Positions 25,717 to 35,476 of a DNA stretch of 64,000 nt are shown piece by piece. The position numbers and the translations under genes were made by a program. Positions within the stretch are counted from its first letter, which is position 1. Every line of letters starts with the position of its first letter. The notes beneath the pieces were generated by a model. It made no database searches and was not told where the DNA came from. It worked only from the letters and a program-made list of their open reading frames with translations. The stretch is taken from the NCBI RefSeq assembly GCF_004959925.1, contig NZ_SPUW01000002.1, positions 434,001 through 498,000 of the forward strand. The letters run 5' to 3'. The DNA comes from Pseudooceanicola onchidii. Its GTDB lineage: Bacteria; Pseudomonadota; Alphaproteobacteria; Rhodobacterales; Rhodobacteraceae.

Positions 25717-25777
25717 AGAGGGGGGCCTTGCCCCCCGGCGCGCTGCGCCGCCCCCCAGGATATGGGACCAGAGGAAG
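25717..25777 (-). repeat. Dispersed two-hairpin intergenic repeat, copy B (inverted)
   Basis: Read on the minus strand it begins CTTCCTCTGGTCC...ATATCC, then hairpin GGCGC-AGC-GCGCC (25737-25749) and hairpin GGGGGGC-AAG-GCCCCCC (25720-25736). Same order as the copies at 13978 and 47431, with different stem sequences. Confidence 0.72.
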
Positions 25778-25798
25778 CCCGGACCGGGGGGAAGGGGA

Positions 25799-26824
25799 TC
25801 AGCGCCGCCCCATCATTGCCAGCCGGATCATCGCGCGTTCGACCAGCGCGCCGGCGGGGGCCGTCTGCGCGGCAGAGCGCAGGGCCAGGTCGGTTTCGGT
25901 GATCACCGTCAGAGCGGCCTGGGATTTGTGCACGCCCCAGGTCTGGGCCTGTCGAAGGATTCGGTCGCGGCGGGGGCCGAAAACGGGCGGGCGGACCTTG
26001 TTGATGCCTTCGCCCGGGCCACCGGGCGCGGCGGCCACGGCATAGAGCGTGCGGAAATGGCGCATCAGCCCGATGCAGAGCGTGACCGGTGCGATCCCCT
26101 GACCGCGCAGGCGCTGCATCAGCGGGCCGATTTCGGCGGTGCGCGATTCGGCGACGATATCCAGCATGTCGTCGACCTCGGCCTCGATCGTCACGGGGGC
26201 GATGGCGGCGACGTCTTCGGGCGTGGCGGGGGTGTCATCGCCGTGCTTGTAGAGCACCAGCTTTTCCAGCGTCTGGCGGAAATCGCCGGGGTCGAGCGCG
26301 GTGGCAAGCGCGGTCAGATCGCGCAGCGCCTCCTGTCCGAGGTTCTTCAGGCCCGCGCGCTGCAGTTCGGCCTCGATCTCTCCGCGCGTGGGCGGGTTGT
26401 CGTAGATCGCGGCGGCGTAGGCGTTCTTGTGGTTCTCGAAGTGCTTGCGGATCGAGGAGGTCTTTTTCAGGTTTCCGGCGGTGACCACGACCTGCGCATC
26501 CCCGTCGCGCCAGTCGTCGAGCGCGGGCAGGATCGCGGCGGCGTGGGTTTCATTCGCGTCCTCGACAAAGACGACACGCGGGCCGGGGAAAAAGCCGACG
26601 GCCTTGATCGCATCGGTCAGGATCGCCGGGTCGCGGCGGACCTCGGCGGCGGGCAGGCGGGTCAGGCGCATTTCCTCTTCGCCCTTGGGGCCGACGAGGG
26701 CGGCGATGACCTCTTGCCGTTTCAGCGCAATCCGCATGGCGTCCATGCCATAGATCAGCAGGCCCATCCTGTCGGTGTCGGGCCGGGCGAAATAGCCGTT
26801 CGCGTCGCGCGGAGAGAGCTTCAT
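25799..26824 (-). CDS. holA: DNA polymerase III subunit delta
   Basis: A 341-residue clamp-loader subunit that opens the beta clamp during replication. Matching family features: the start LLIYGMDAMRIALKRQEVIAAL, the LTRLPAAEVRRDP and PGPRVVFVEDANETHA strands, an AIYDNPPTRGEIEAEL segment, and ALDPGDFRQTLEKLVLYKHG. Its ATG overlaps the lptE stop (ATGA, 26821-26824), and leuS is upstream in the same operon. The leuS-lptE-holA order is standard in proteobacteria. Confidence 0.92.
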   Translation of the reverse strand: MKLSPRDANGYFARPDTDRMGLLIYGMDAMRIALKRQEVIAALVGPKGEEEMRLTRLPAAEVRRDPAILTDAIKAVGFFPGPRVVFVEDANETHAAAILPALDDWRDGDAQVVVTAGNLKKTSSIRKHFENHKNAYAAAIYDNPPTRGEIEAELQRAGLKNLGQEALRDLTALATALDPGDFRQTLEKLVLYKHGDDTPATPEDVAAIAPVTIEAEVDDMLDIVAESRTAEIGPLMQRLRGQGIAPVTLCIGLMRHFRTLYAVAAAPGGPGEGINKVRPPVFGPRRDRILRQAQTWGVHKSQAALTVITETDLALRSAAQTAPAGALVERAMIRLAMMGRR

Positions 26825-27318
26825 GCGCCGGGAATCGGCAGGGTTGGGGCGGCGGCGATCAGGCGGGTGACGATGCGGTCGGCGAGGATGGTTGTCAGCC
26901 GCTCTTCGGCGTCCGCGCGGGCGGCGCGGGTGGCCACGGTCGACCCGGTGGTGGAATAGCCGACGAAGGATTCGACGTTGCCCTTGGTGATCAAGGTGCC
27001 GTCGGGCGTGGTCAGCCGATAGTCGGCCGACCCGATCAGGTTGAAGCGGCGGGTGATGTTGTTGGCGGTGATCGCGATCCGCTCTTCTTCCAGCGTCAGC
27101 GTGTAGTCGAGCAGGTAGTCGCCCGCGTCCGTCCGCCCCAGCCGGTCTTCGAGCTGGCGGGTCATGAGGTAGTCGGTCCGGGTCACCGGTGCCTTGACCT
27201 CGATCGCGCGGGTCAGGGCCTGAGCCCCGCCCTGCGGCCCGTAGGCCGGTGCGAATCCGCAGGCCGCCAGCGGTGTGGCGGCCAGCATCATCAGCACTGT
27301 TCGTCGATCACATGACAA
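26821..27318 (-). CDS. lptE: LPS assembly lipoprotein LptE
   Basis: A 165-residue outer-membrane lipoprotein that plugs the LptD pore and helps place lipopolysaccharide on the cell surface. The N-terminus [20 protein letters not shown] is a lipoprotein signal with lipobox [11 protein letters not shown] after the Cys is typical of LptE. The remainder alternates beta-strand-like segments ([30 protein letters not shown]). It overlaps the end of leuS by 11 bases and holA by 4, so all three are coupled. Confidence 0.9.
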   Translation of the reverse strand: MSCDRRTVLMMLAATPLAACGFAPAYGPQGGAQALTRAIEVKAPVTRTDYLMTRQLEDRLGRTDAGDYLLDYTLTLEEERIAITANNITRRFNLIGSADYRLTTPDGTLITKGNVESFVGYSTTGSTVATRAARADAEERLTTILADRIVTRLIAAAPTLPIPGA

Positions 27319-29860
27319 CGTTCACGATCCGCCCGGGGACAACGATGACCTTCTTGGGCTGGGCCCCGTCCAGCGTCCTGAGGACACCTTCATCCGCAAG
27401 CGCGAGCTTTTCAACCTCTGCCTTGTCCATGTCCTTGGGCACGGTGATTTCGCCGCGCCGCTTGCCGTTGACCTGGATGGGCAGGGTGACCGTGTCGTCG
27501 ACCAGCATGACCTCGTCCGCGACCGGCCAGGGGGCTTCGGCGATCAGGCCTTCCCCGCCGAGGATCGCCCAGACCTCTTCCGACAGGTGCGGGGTCATGG
27601 GTGACATCAGCTGCGCCAATGTTTTCAGGGCCATGCGCTTGGCCACCGCGCCCGCCTTGGACTTGGCGATGGTGTTGGTGAAGCCGTAAAGCTTTGCGAT
27701 GGAGGCGTTGAAGCCAAAACTGTCGATGCCGCCGGTGACGTCGTTGATCGCCTTGTGCATCTCGCGCAGCAGGGCGGTGTCTTCGGCCTCGTTCTCGGGG
27801 GTGTCGTCCAGTTCGGCGGCCAGGCGCCAGACCCGGGCAAGGTGCTTGGACGCGGCCTCGGCCCCGGCGGCGGTCCATTCCACGTCACGTTCCGGCGGGC
27901 TGTCGGACAGGACGAACCAGCGCGCGGTGTCGGCGCCGTACTGGCTGATGATCGCGACCGGATCGACGACGTTGTTCTTGGATTTCGACATCTTGGCCGA
28001 GGGGATAATTTCGACCTCTGTGCCGTCCGTCAGGAAGCCCTTGCCGTCGCGCAGGTCGACATCCTCGGGGTAGTGATAGACCGGTCGGCCATCCTTGCCC
28101 TTCGTCTGGTAGATCGCGTGGGTCACCATGCCCTGCGTGAAGAGCGCGTCAAAGGGTTCCTTGGCGCTGTCGGGCAGGTGGCCGGTGATGTGCATCGCCC
28201 GGGCGAAGAAGCGCGAATAGAGCAGGTGCAGGATCGCGTGTTCGATGCCGCCGATGTACTGATCGACGTTCATCCAGTATTCCGCATCCTCCTTCACCGT
28301 GGGGGTGTCGGCGCGCGGCGCGGTAAAGCGGGCGAAGTACCACGACGAATCGACGAAGGTGTCCATCGTGTCGGTTTCGCGTTTCGCGGGCGCACCGCAG
28401 GACGGGCAGGCGCAGTCGCGCCACGTCGGGTGACGGTCGAGCGGATTGCCGGGAATGTCGAAGCTGACGTCGTCGGGCAGCTGGACGGGCAGGTTTTCCT
28501 TTTTCTCGGGCACCACGCCGCAGGCGTCGCAGTGCACGACAGGAATCGGGCAGCCCCAGTAGCGCTGGCGCGACAGGCCCCAGTCCCGCAGCCGGAACTT
28601 GGTCACGCCATGGCCGACGCCGTTCTTTTCGCAGAAGTCGACGGCGGCGTTGACGGCCTCTTCGCCGGTCTGGATTTCCGCGCCCGCGATCAGGCGTGTG
28701 TAGCGGACCTTTTCCGACTTGGCGGGCACGAAGGGGGCGGACTGGATGTCATGATCGCCGTCGACCGGCAGGAAGGTGTCGATGATCGGCAGGCCGTATT
28801 TCGTTGCGAATTCGTGGTCGCGTTCGTCATGGCCGGGGCAGCCGAAGATCGCGCCGGTGCCGTAATCCATCAGGATGAAGTTCGCGATATAGACGGGCAG
28901 TTCCCACGCGGTATCAAAGGGATGACGCACCTTGAGGCCGGTGTCGAAGCCGAGCTTTTCGGCCTTTTCGATGGCTTCCTCGGTTGTGCCGCCCTGACGG
29001 GCCTTTTCGCAAAATGCCGCGACCTCGGGGTTGGCCTTCTCCAGCTCTTTCGCCAGCGGATGGTCCGGCGAGATGCCGACAAAGGACGCGCCCATCAGCG
29101 TGTCGGGGCGGGTGGTATAGACCTCGACCCGGTCAAAGCCGTGCGGCGCGTCGATCAGACCGAAGGCGAATTGCAAACCGCGCGACTTGCCGATCCAGTT
29201 GGCCTGCATGGTCTTCACCTTGGCGGGCCACTGGTCGAGCGTATCGAGCGCGGAGAGCAGCTCGTCCGAATAGTCAGAGATCTTGAAGAACCACTGCGTC
29301 AGTTCGCGCCGTTCGACCAGCGCGCCCGACCGCCAGCCGCGCCCGTCCTCGACCTGTTCGTTCGCCAGAACGGTCATGTCGACCGGGTCCCAGTTCACCA
29401 CGGCGTTCTTGCGGTAGACGAGGCCCTTTTCGAGGAAATCCAGGAACAGCGCCTGCTGCTGACCGTAGTATTCCGGGTCGCAGGTCGCGAACATCCGCGT
29501 CCAGTCGAGCGAAAAGCCAAGCGGCTTCATCTGGCCGACCATCGTGTCGATGTTGGAATAGGTCCAGTCCTTGGGGTGGCCGCCGTTCGCCATCGCCGCG
29601 TTTTCGGCAGGCATCCCGAAGGCGTCGAAGCCCATGGGGTGCAGCACGTTGTGGCCGGTGGCGCGCTTGTAGCGCGCGACCACGTCGCCCATGGTGTAGT
29701 TGCGCACATGCCCGATGTGGATGCGGCCCGAGGGGTAGGGGAACATCTCAAGCACGTAGTACTTGGGCTTGGCCTCGTCGCGGCGGGCCTGAAAAATCCC
29801 GGCCTCGTCCCAGGCCTCTTGCCATTTCGGTTCGATCTCGGCGGCGGAATAGCGCGTCAT
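27308..29860 (-). CDS. leuS: Leucyl-tRNA synthetase
   Basis: An 850-residue class Ia synthetase. The HIGH signature lies in [15 protein letters not shown] (residues 48-51), a large CP1 editing domain follows with [10 protein letters not shown] (the threonine-rich discriminator region), GCPGHDERD, and a zinc-type CPSCG segment. KMSKS occurs in AKMSKSKNN near residue 622. The C-terminal anticodon-binding domain ends IVNVVM. Start 29860 is preceded by AGAGGACC and matches the usual MTRYxxxxIEPKWQ opening. It is the first gene of leuS-lptE-holA. Confidence 0.97.
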   Translation of the reverse strand: MTRYSAAEIEPKWQEAWDEAGIFQARRDEAKPKYYVLEMFPYPSGRIHIGHVRNYTMGDVVARYKRATGHNVLHPMGFDAFGMPAENAAMANGGHPKDWTYSNIDTMVGQMKPLGFSLDWTRMFATCDPEYYGQQQALFLDFLEKGLVYRKNAVVNWDPVDMTVLANEQVEDGRGWRSGALVERRELTQWFFKISDYSDELLSALDTLDQWPAKVKTMQANWIGKSRGLQFAFGLIDAPHGFDRVEVYTTRPDTLMGASFVGISPDHPLAKELEKANPEVAAFCEKARQGGTTEEAIEKAEKLGFDTGLKVRHPFDTAWELPVYIANFILMDYGTGAIFGCPGHDERDHEFATKYGLPIIDTFLPVDGDHDIQSAPFVPAKSEKVRYTRLIAGAEIQTGEEAVNAAVDFCEKNGVGHGVTKFRLRDWGLSRQRYWGCPIPVVHCDACGVVPEKKENLPVQLPDDVSFDIPGNPLDRHPTWRDCACPSCGAPAKRETDTMDTFVDSSWYFARFTAPRADTPTVKEDAEYWMNVDQYIGGIEHAILHLLYSRFFARAMHITGHLPDSAKEPFDALFTQGMVTHAIYQTKGKDGRPVYHYPEDVDLRDGKGFLTDGTEVEIIPSAKMSKSKNNVVDPVAIISQYGADTARWFVLSDSPPERDVEWTAAGAEAASKHLARVWRLAAELDDTPENEAEDTALLREMHKAINDVTGGIDSFGFNASIAKLYGFTNTIAKSKAGAVAKRMALKTLAQLMSPMTPHLSEEVWAILGGEGLIAEAPWPVADEVMLVDDTVTLPIQVNGKRRGEITVPKDMDKAEVEKLALADEGVLRTLDGAQPKKVIVVPGRIVNVVM

Positions 29861-29954
29861 GCCGGTCCTCTCATGCGTCATTTGTGCATCTACTTGGGCG
29901 TGGGTGATATGCGGCCCGGCCCCAAGGGTCCAGAGGCTTGCGAGCGGCGCGCGC

Positions 29955-29984
29955 TTGGCGCAGGGTCCGGCGCAAGATTATAAT
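29955..29984 (+). promoter_or_regulatory. Candidate promoter for the glycosyltransferase gene
   Basis: TTGGCG (29955-29960) and a perfect TATAAT (29979-29984) are 18 bases apart. Transcription would begin near 29991, which rules out the ATG at 29983 and supports the ATG at 30010. Confidence 0.6.
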
Positions 29985-30009
29985 GCCGGGAAATAAGCTG
30001 TCGGGTCGT

Positions 30010-31254
30010 ATGAATATCCTCTTTATCCACCAGAATTTCCCCGGGCAGTTCAAACATCTTTCGGTCGCGCTGGCGTCGCAGGGCCATTCGGTCACCGCGC
30101 TGACCCTGCGCGTGAAGGAACGGACAAGCTGGAAGGGGGTCGATCTGATCCCCTATGGCATCCTCAAGCGGTCCGAACAAAGCACGCACCCCTGGGTTCT
30201 GGATCTCGACAGCAAGGTGACGCGGGGCGAATCCTGCTACCGGGCAGCGCGCAAGATGAAAGAGGCGGGATATACCCCCGACATCATCATCGCGCACCAC
30301 GGCTGGGGCGAGTCGATGTTCCTTCGGGATGTCTGGCCGTCGGCGCGGATGGGGCTGTATTGCGAATTCTACCATCTGACCGACTATCCGCACATCAACT
30401 TCGATCCCGAGTTTCCGTCGCGCGACGAGGAATCAGAGGGGCTGCGGATCCGGCTGAAGAACATCAACAACCATCTGCACTTCGATGTTGCGCAGATGGG
30501 ACTTAGCCCGACGCGGTTCCAGGCCGACACCTTTCCGCAGCCGTTCCGCGACAAGATCGACGTGATCCACGACGGGATCAACACGCGGCAACTGGTGCGG
30601 AACGACGACGTGGCCTTTCCGCTGCCGAACGGACAGGTCCTGACCCGCGAAGACGAGGTCATCACCTTCGTGAATCGCAACCTCGAACCCTACCGTGGGT
30701 ATCACATCTTCATGCGGGCGCTGCCGCGTCTGCTGAAGGAACGCCCCGGGGCGCAGGTTCTGGTCGTGGGCGGTGACGGGGTCAGCTATGGTGCCCATCC
30801 ACCCAAGGGGAAGACCTGGAAACAGATCTACATCGACGAGGTACGGGGCCGGATTTCGGACGAAGACTGGGCGCGGGTGCATTTCCTGGGGCGGATTCCC
30901 TACACCCAGTTCGTGCCGCTGCTGCAGCTGTCACGGGCGCACCTGTATTTGACCTATCCGTTCGTGCTGTCGTGGTCGCTGTTCGAGGCGATGGCCTGCG
31001 AGGCGGCGATCGTGGCGTCCTCGACCGCGCCGGTCGTCGACGCGCTGCGGCATGATCTGAACGCGCGGCTGGTGGACTTTTTCGATCCCGACGCGTTGGT
31101 CGAGGAAACGGTGCGGTTGTTGGAAGATGCGGACATGCGCGACCGGCTGGGGATCACCGCACGCGATTGCATCGTGCGGAACTACGATCTTACCTCGGCC
31201 TGTCTGCCACGTCAGCTTGAGTGGGTCGAGCGGCTGGCCAGCGCGCCGCTTTGA
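30010..31254 (+). CDS. Family 4-type glycosyltransferase
   Basis: A 414-residue GT-B protein. The N-terminal domain opens NILFIHQNFPGQFKHLSVAL, with a GWGESMFLRDVWP segment; the C-terminal domain has ITFVNRNLEPYRGYHIFMRALPRLL, VLVVGGDGVSYG, FLGRIPYTQFVPLLQLSRAHLYLTYPFVLSWSLFEAMACEAAIV, the nucleotide-sugar binding E-x7-E-like region. It probably adds a sugar in surface polysaccharide or glycolipid synthesis. It is monocistronic and divergent from leuS; the preferred start follows from the promoter placement. Confidence 0.87.
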   Translation: MNILFIHQNFPGQFKHLSVALASQGHSVTALTLRVKERTSWKGVDLIPYGILKRSEQSTHPWVLDLDSKVTRGESCYRAARKMKEAGYTPDIIIAHHGWGESMFLRDVWPSARMGLYCEFYHLTDYPHINFDPEFPSRDEESEGLRIRLKNINNHLHFDVAQMGLSPTRFQADTFPQPFRDKIDVIHDGINTRQLVRNDDVAFPLPNGQVLTREDEVITFVNRNLEPYRGYHIFMRALPRLLKERPGAQVLVVGGDGVSYGAHPPKGKTWKQIYIDEVRGRISDEDWARVHFLGRIPYTQFVPLLQLSRAHLYLTYPFVLSWSLFEAMACEAAIVASSTAPVVDALRHDLNARLVDFFDPDALVEETVRLLEDADMRDRLGITARDCIVRNYDLTSACLPRQLEWVERLASAPL

Positions 31255-31270
31255 CCCCCCTGGTCGTGGA

Positions 31271-31762
31271 TCAGAGACGCTTGTCGGCCACGCGCAGCTG
31301 ACGCGCGCGGGTCAGAATCGCATCTTCGACGGCGCGCTGCGTGCCTTCGGCCACGGGGCCGCCGCGGGTCATGATCGACACGTTCAGCGACCGCGCGTCC
31401 AGCGCGGGATCCTTGACGTAGATGGTCGCGCGATAGGCGCGGCCACCCCCCGGAGGGGTGCCGTAACCGGTTACGATCACGCCGGAAAACGGATCGACCG
31501 ACTGGACGGGAAGAAAGTCGAGAACCTCGAGCGAGGCATTCCAGAGATAGCGGTTGACCGCCACGCGGGACCCGTCGTCGGTTTCCTTGCGCAGGGCTTC
31601 CCAGATGGTGGTGCCGGGGTTGGTGTCGCTGTTTTCATAGAAGACACCGTTCGAGCTTGGGGCGTCCGGTGTCGGGGTCGCGACGCGGTTGCGGCTGCAG
31701 GCGGCCACGGAAACGGCCAGCACGGCAATCAGGGCAAATTTCGTCATCGGCTTCGCGAACAT
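31271..31762 (-). CDS. DUF3576 family lipoprotein
   Basis: A predicted outer-membrane or periplasmic lipoprotein of about 163 aa. The signal FALIAVLAVSVAACSRNRV ends in lipobox VAAC. The rest (TTIWEALRKETDDGSRVAVNRYLW, then EVLDFLPVQSVDPFSGVIVTGYG, RATIYVKDPALDARSLNVS) matches DUF3576, found throughout alphaproteobacteria with no known activity. The ATG at 31762 is preceded by GGGGACGGAT; ATGs at 31747 and 31774 are possible. It converges on the glycosyltransferase and is divergent from the porin. Confidence 0.85.
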   Translation of the reverse strand: MFAKPMTKFALIAVLAVSVAACSRNRVATPTPDAPSSNGVFYENSDTNPGTTIWEALRKETDDGSRVAVNRYLWNASLEVLDFLPVQSVDPFSGVIVTGYGTPPGGGRAYRATIYVKDPALDARSLNVSIMTRGGPVAEGTQRAVEDAILTRARQLRVADKRL

Positions 31763-32052
31763 ATCCGTCCCCATCCGTTAATCAGTCCAAAGTTTCCTAG
31801 TCGACACGCGGAGGGGCCGCAACTGTTTCGCTATATACGTACCTGTTTATTTCCAAAGTGTGCCTGCAGAAGTTCCCGCAGTTTCAGGCGATTTGCCGGA
31901 TCGAGCGACTGTGGCAAACGTGCACCATCTGACAGAGGAAACATCGAGGCCATTTTGGATCGCTTGCATTGGAAGGGCCAAAAGAGCGAAAGGACTGTCA
32001 TACCCAGACGGGGGACCGGGCTGGGCTGACTTGTGAAATCGAGGGAAAACCC

Positions 32053-33003
32053 ATGAAAAAGATTCTCTTCGCCACGACCGCGATCATCGCGACGGCAGGC
32101 GTTGCAGCGGCAGACTCCGCCAACGTCAACATGAACGGTATGGGCCGCTTCGGTCTGCTGTACGCTGATCCGGCTGGCGCAGTTGGCGGCACCACCGTCC
32201 TTCACCACCGTCTGGACCTGAACTTCGACATCGAAACCGAGTCCGACGCTGGCGTCACCTTCGGTGCCCGCATCCGTATGCGCGCATCCACCGGTTCCGC
32301 GTTCGCTCGTAACGCTGCAATGGCTGCAAACCCGGCCAACGGCACCGGCGCATTCAACGGCGCTCGTCTGTACGCAGAATCCAACGGCCTGACCGTTGCC
32401 GTCGGCAACATCCTCGGCGCTGTTGACTCGATGCCGAACCTGTACACCGGCGCAGTCGGCCTGACCGGTCTGTCCTTCGCTGCTAACCCGGCGATCATCG
32501 GTGACAACCACGCCTACTCCGGCGGCGGCGCTGGCCTGACCCAGGGTGCGGAAATCATCTACTCCGCAAACGGTCTCGGCCTGCACGTGTCCTACGGTGG
32601 CGCAGCTGGCGCGAAGCAGACCCAAGTTGCTGCTTCCTACACCTTCAACAACTACACCCTCGCGGCTGCATTTGTTGACAACACCAACCCTGCCGCAACC
32701 GACACCAAGTGGGTTGTGACCGCAGGCGGCACCTTCGGCCCGGCCACCCTGGCGCTGAAAGTTGCTGAAAACGAAACCACCGGCACCGTTTACGGTCTGG
32801 GCGCCAACATCGAAGTCGCACCGTCCACCACGGTTCAGGCGTACTTCATGAAGGACGACAACAACACCAACGCATACGCAGAAGACACTGCATACGGTGT
32901 TGGCTTCGTCTACGGCCTCGGCGGCGGCGCATCCGTCCGCGGTGGTGTCGAGAAGTCCTACGGCGACACCAAAGCTGACCTGGGTGTCCGCTTCAACTTC
33001 TAA
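32053..33003 (+). CDS. Major outer-membrane porin, Rhodobacter type
   Basis: A 316-residue protein with signal peptide KKILFATTAIIATAGVAAA and a mature beta-barrel of short amphipathic strands: INMNGMGRFGLLYA-like opening, LDLNFDIETESDAGVTFGARIRM, LTVAVGNI, GAEIIYSANGLGLHVSYG, and a final GVRFNF with terminal Phe recognised by the barrel-assembly machinery. Codon choice (frequent GCT, GGC, AAC, GTT, few rare codons) differs from neighbours and fits very high expression. GAGGG precedes the ATG, the leader is long, and a strong terminator follows. Confidence 0.93.
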   Translation: MKKILFATTAIIATAGVAAADSANVNMNGMGRFGLLYADPAGAVGGTTVLHHRLDLNFDIETESDAGVTFGARIRMRASTGSAFARNAAMAANPANGTGAFNGARLYAESNGLTVAVGNILGAVDSMPNLYTGAVGLTGLSFAANPAIIGDNHAYSGGGAGLTQGAEIIYSANGLGLHVSYGGAAGAKQTQVAASYTFNNYTLAAAFVDNTNPAATDTKWVVTAGGTFGPATLALKVAENETTGTVYGLGANIEVAPSTTVQAYFMKDDNNTNAYAEDTAYGVGFVYGLGGGASVRGGVEKSYGDTKADLGVRFNF

Positions 33004-33026
33004 TCTTCTCACCTGAGAGGATTACG

Positions 33027-33050
33027 TGGGCAGGCCTTCGGGCCTGCCCA
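33027..33050 (+). terminator. Porin terminator
   Basis: TGGGCAGGCC (33027-33036) pairs perfectly with GGCCTGCCCA (33041-33050) around a TTCG loop, followed by TTTCGTTTCT. It lies 24 bases after the porin stop and ends before the yggS start at 33110. Confidence 0.88.
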
Positions 33051-33109
33051 TTTCGTTTCTGCCCGTTTCGATTCTGGACGACGCACCGGCAAAGTGGCAT
33101 CTCTGGCCC

Positions 33110-33757
33110 ATGTCGCTGTCTGATATCACCACCCGCATCGCCAAAGCCGCCACCGACGCCGGACCGGATCCGTCTGACGTGACGCTGATTGCCGTCTCGA
33201 AGATGCAGCCCGACGACCGTGTCCGGGCCGTGTTGGAGCAAGGGCACCGCGTGTTCGGGGAAAACCGGGTTCAGGAAGCGGCGGGCAAGTGGCCCGGCTT
33301 CCGTGAGGATTTCGACGGGATCGACCTGCATATCATCGGCCCGCTGCAATCCAACAAGGTGCGGCAGGCGATGGAGCTGGCGCAGGCGATCCATTCGGTA
33401 GACCGCCCCAAACTGGCCACCACCATCGCACGGATCGCGGACGAGATCGGGTCGTGCCCGGACCTGTTCATCCAGGTGAACACCGGAGAGGAGCCGCAGA
33501 AGGCCGGTATCCTGCCGACCGAGGCCGACGCCTTTATTGCCGAGGTGCGGGATCTTGGCCTGCCGCTGAAGGGTCTGATGTGCATCCCGCCGGTCGAGGA
33601 AACGCCGTCACTGCACTTTGCGCTTCTGGCGAAGATCGCGGCGCGCAACGGGCTGACGGGGCTGTCGATGGGGATGTCGGGCGATTTCGAACAGGCGGTG
33701 GCGCTTGGGGCGACCCATGTCCGGGTCGGGTCCGCAATCTTCGGCGCGCGCGACTAG
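33110..33757 (+). CDS. YggS-family PLP homeostasis protein
   Basis: A 215-residue PLP-binding TIM-barrel protein. The PLP lysine is in LIAVSKMQPDD, followed by FGENRVQEAAGKW, HIIGPLQSNKVR, IHSVDRPKLA, FIQVNTGEEPQKAG, LMCIPP and the phosphate-site GLSMGMSGDFEQAVALGATHVRVGSAIFG. It balances free pyridoxal phosphate rather than catalysing a reaction. I choose 33110 because the earlier in-frame codons lie in the porin terminator. It ends in CTAG, sharing bases with the stop of the convergent next gene. Confidence 0.93.
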   Translation: MSLSDITTRIAKAATDAGPDPSDVTLIAVSKMQPDDRVRAVLEQGHRVFGENRVQEAAGKWPGFREDFDGIDLHIIGPLQSNKVRQAMELAQAIHSVDRPKLATTIARIADEIGSCPDLFIQVNTGEEPQKAGILPTEADAFIAEVRDLGLPLKGLMCIPPVEETPSLHFALLAKIAARNGLTGLSMGMSGDFEQAVALGATHVRVGSAIFGARD

Positions 33758-34233
33758 ATCAGCAGCGGCGTGCCGGGCGCCGCGCGTTCGGCAATCCAGC
33801 GGATGTCGGCGCGTGTGAAGGCCAGGCAGCCTTCGGTCGGAAAGCCGGGGCGCCGCCACTGGTGCAGGAAGATCGCGGAACCGGCGCCCGGGATGGCCTC
33901 GGGCCAATTCCAGTCCGTCAGCAGGATGATGTCATAGAGCGGATCGGACCGCCGCAGGACTTCGTGGCTGGGGGCGTAGGGGGCGCGGACCAGTTGGTTG
34001 TAGGCCGTATCCTTGGATGCGTCCGACCAGAGCATCCCCGGCCGAATCGGCAGTGCCCATGGGGCGGGCGCGGGCAGGCGATCGGGCCGGTAGAGGCAGC
34101 CGACGATGTGATGCAGCCCGCGCGGTGTGGCCCCGTCGCCTTCGCGCTTGTCCGCCCGGATGCCGCCACGACCGTGGGTGCAGGGAATCACGCGCCCGGC
34201 AAAGGCCAGCCCTTGCGGCGTCAGGCGCATCAC
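33754..34233 (-). CDS. L,D-transpeptidase (YkuD)-like protein without signal peptide
   Basis: A 159-residue protein with the YkuD layout: the opening [23 protein letters not shown] ([12 protein letters not shown] is typical of the short YkuD class), and the catalytic region [18 protein letters not shown], where the His and Cys are present but the usual SHGC reads TEGC. No Sec signal or membrane helix is visible, so its location is unclear. Stop codons of this gene and of yggS share the palindrome CTAG, and its start overlaps the ribA stop (ATGA). Confidence 0.8.
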   Translation of the reverse strand: MMRLTPQGLAFAGRVIPCTHGRGGIRADKREGDGATPRGLHHIVGCLYRPDRLPAPAPWALPIRPGMLWSDASKDTAYNQLVRAPYAPSHEVLRRSDPLYDIILLTDWNWPEAIPGAGSAIFLHQWRRPGFPTEGCLAFTRADIRWIAERAAPGTPLLI

Positions 34234-35306
34234 AGCAGGTGCCCCGACTTCTTCGCCTTCGTGGCCAGGTAATTGGCGTTGTGCGGGTTCAGCCCGACCT
34301 TCAAGGGCACACGTTCGGTAACCGCGATGCCCGCGCGTTCCATCATGGCGATTTTCCGGGGGTTGTTGGTCAGCAGCCGGGCAGAGGTGAAGCCCATCTC
34401 TCTCAGCAGCGCGGCGCCCAGCCGGAAGTCACGTTCATCGTCTTCAAAGCCAAGGCGGTGGTTGGCCTCGACGGTGTCAAAGCCCTGATCCTGAAGCGAA
34501 TAGGCGCGCATCTTGTTGGCAAGGCCGATGCCGCGCCCCTCCTGGTTCAGGTAAAGCAGCACGCCGGCCCCTTCGGTGCCCATCTGGTTCAGCGCGCCGT
34601 GCAGCTGCGGTCCGCAGTCGCATTTGAGAGACCCCAGGATATCGCCGGTGAAACAGGCCGAATGCAGGCGGGCGAGCACGGGCTGATTGCGCGGGGGGCG
34701 CCCGATCTCGATCGCATAGTGGTCTTCGCCGCCATCCTCGGGGCGGAAGACATGCACGCGTGCGTTTTCGGAGCTTGCCAGCGGCACCCGGGCCGAGATC
34801 GCAGGGTGCAGGGGGCTGGCCTCGCCCAGGATCGCGCGGGTGGCGGCTGCATTCAGGACAGTCAGGTCGGCGGGCGCGCTGTCGATGGTCATGTTCAGCG
34901 CGGCCGGCAGCAGTCGCGCGCTTTTCAAAATGCGCAGGGACAGGCGATCCAGATCCGCAGGACCGTCGCGCAGGGCGTTCAGCGGGCCCTTCATGGGCAT
35001 CCGCAGGTCGTCGGCCGGGTCGGCGACGGATTTCAGCCAGCCAAGATCCGCATCGCGGGGCAGGACCACCCGGGCCAGATCGCCGTCATAGGCGCGCGCC
35101 TTGAGCGTCCCGGCGCGGCGATCGGTGATCGCAAGATGCGGTGTACCGCCAAGGGGGGCCAGTGCGGCCAGCCGTTCCGGCGACAGGGTTTCCACCGCCA
35201 GCACCAGCAGCATCCGGTCCTGATCGCGCAGCACGACAGGCAGGCCGATCCGCAGGTCGGCGCGGGCGCGGGCCAGGCGTTCGGTATCGTCGGGGATCAG
35301 GGACAT
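34230..35306 (-). CDS. ribA: GTP cyclohydrolase II with divergent N-terminal domain
   Basis: A 358-residue protein. The C-terminal half (about 155-358) is GTP cyclohydrolase II: zinc ligands in [19 protein letters not shown], then [36 protein letters not shown], and [17 protein letters not shown]. It opens GTP in the first step of riboflavin synthesis. The N-terminal half resembles a 3,4-dihydroxybutanone-phosphate synthase, but the DDEDRENEGD metal motif reads [10 protein letters not shown], so that half is probably inactive. AAAGGAAG precedes the ATG at 35306. No FMN riboswitch was recognised in the leader. Confidence 0.9.
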   Translation of the reverse strand: MSLIPDDTERLARARADLRIGLPVVLRDQDRMLLVLAVETLSPERLAALAPLGGTPHLAITDRRAGTLKARAYDGDLARVVLPRDADLGWLKSVADPADDLRMPMKGPLNALRDGPADLDRLSLRILKSARLLPAALNMTIDSAPADLTVLNAAATRAILGEASPLHPAISARVPLASSENARVHVFRPEDGGEDHYAIEIGRPPRNQPVLARLHSACFTGDILGSLKCDCGPQLHGALNQMGTEGAGVLLYLNQEGRGIGLANKMRAYSLQDQGFDTVEANHRLGFEDDERDFRLGAALLREMGFTSARLLTNNPRKIAMMERAGIAVTERVPLKVGLNPHNANYLATKAKKSGHLL

Positions 35307-35476
35307 GGGGCTTCCTTTGCAGTCAGCCCCTATGTAATGCGCCGGATTGCAAAGTTGAAACAAAACCATGCAGGGGGACACGAGGGCGTGAGAGCATGGT
35401 TGCAAAACTTGCCGGTGCCGTGAAGCGCGCACATGTGATCGACACCGGCACCCCCGGCCGGTGGAAGGAGTACCCG

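Noticed and set aside
27755-29983. A 742-codon plus-strand open frame opposite leuS
   Set aside because: Antisense shadow of leuS, which carries all class Ia synthetase signatures.
31831-33012. A 393-codon minus-strand open frame opposite the porin
   Set aside because: The porin has a signal peptide, barrel strands, a ribosome site and a terminator; the antisense frame is explained by its biased codons.
35307-35476. Possible FMN riboswitch ahead of ribA
   Set aside because: The leader is short and I could not find the conserved FMN aptamer core, so regulation by FMN is not claimed.
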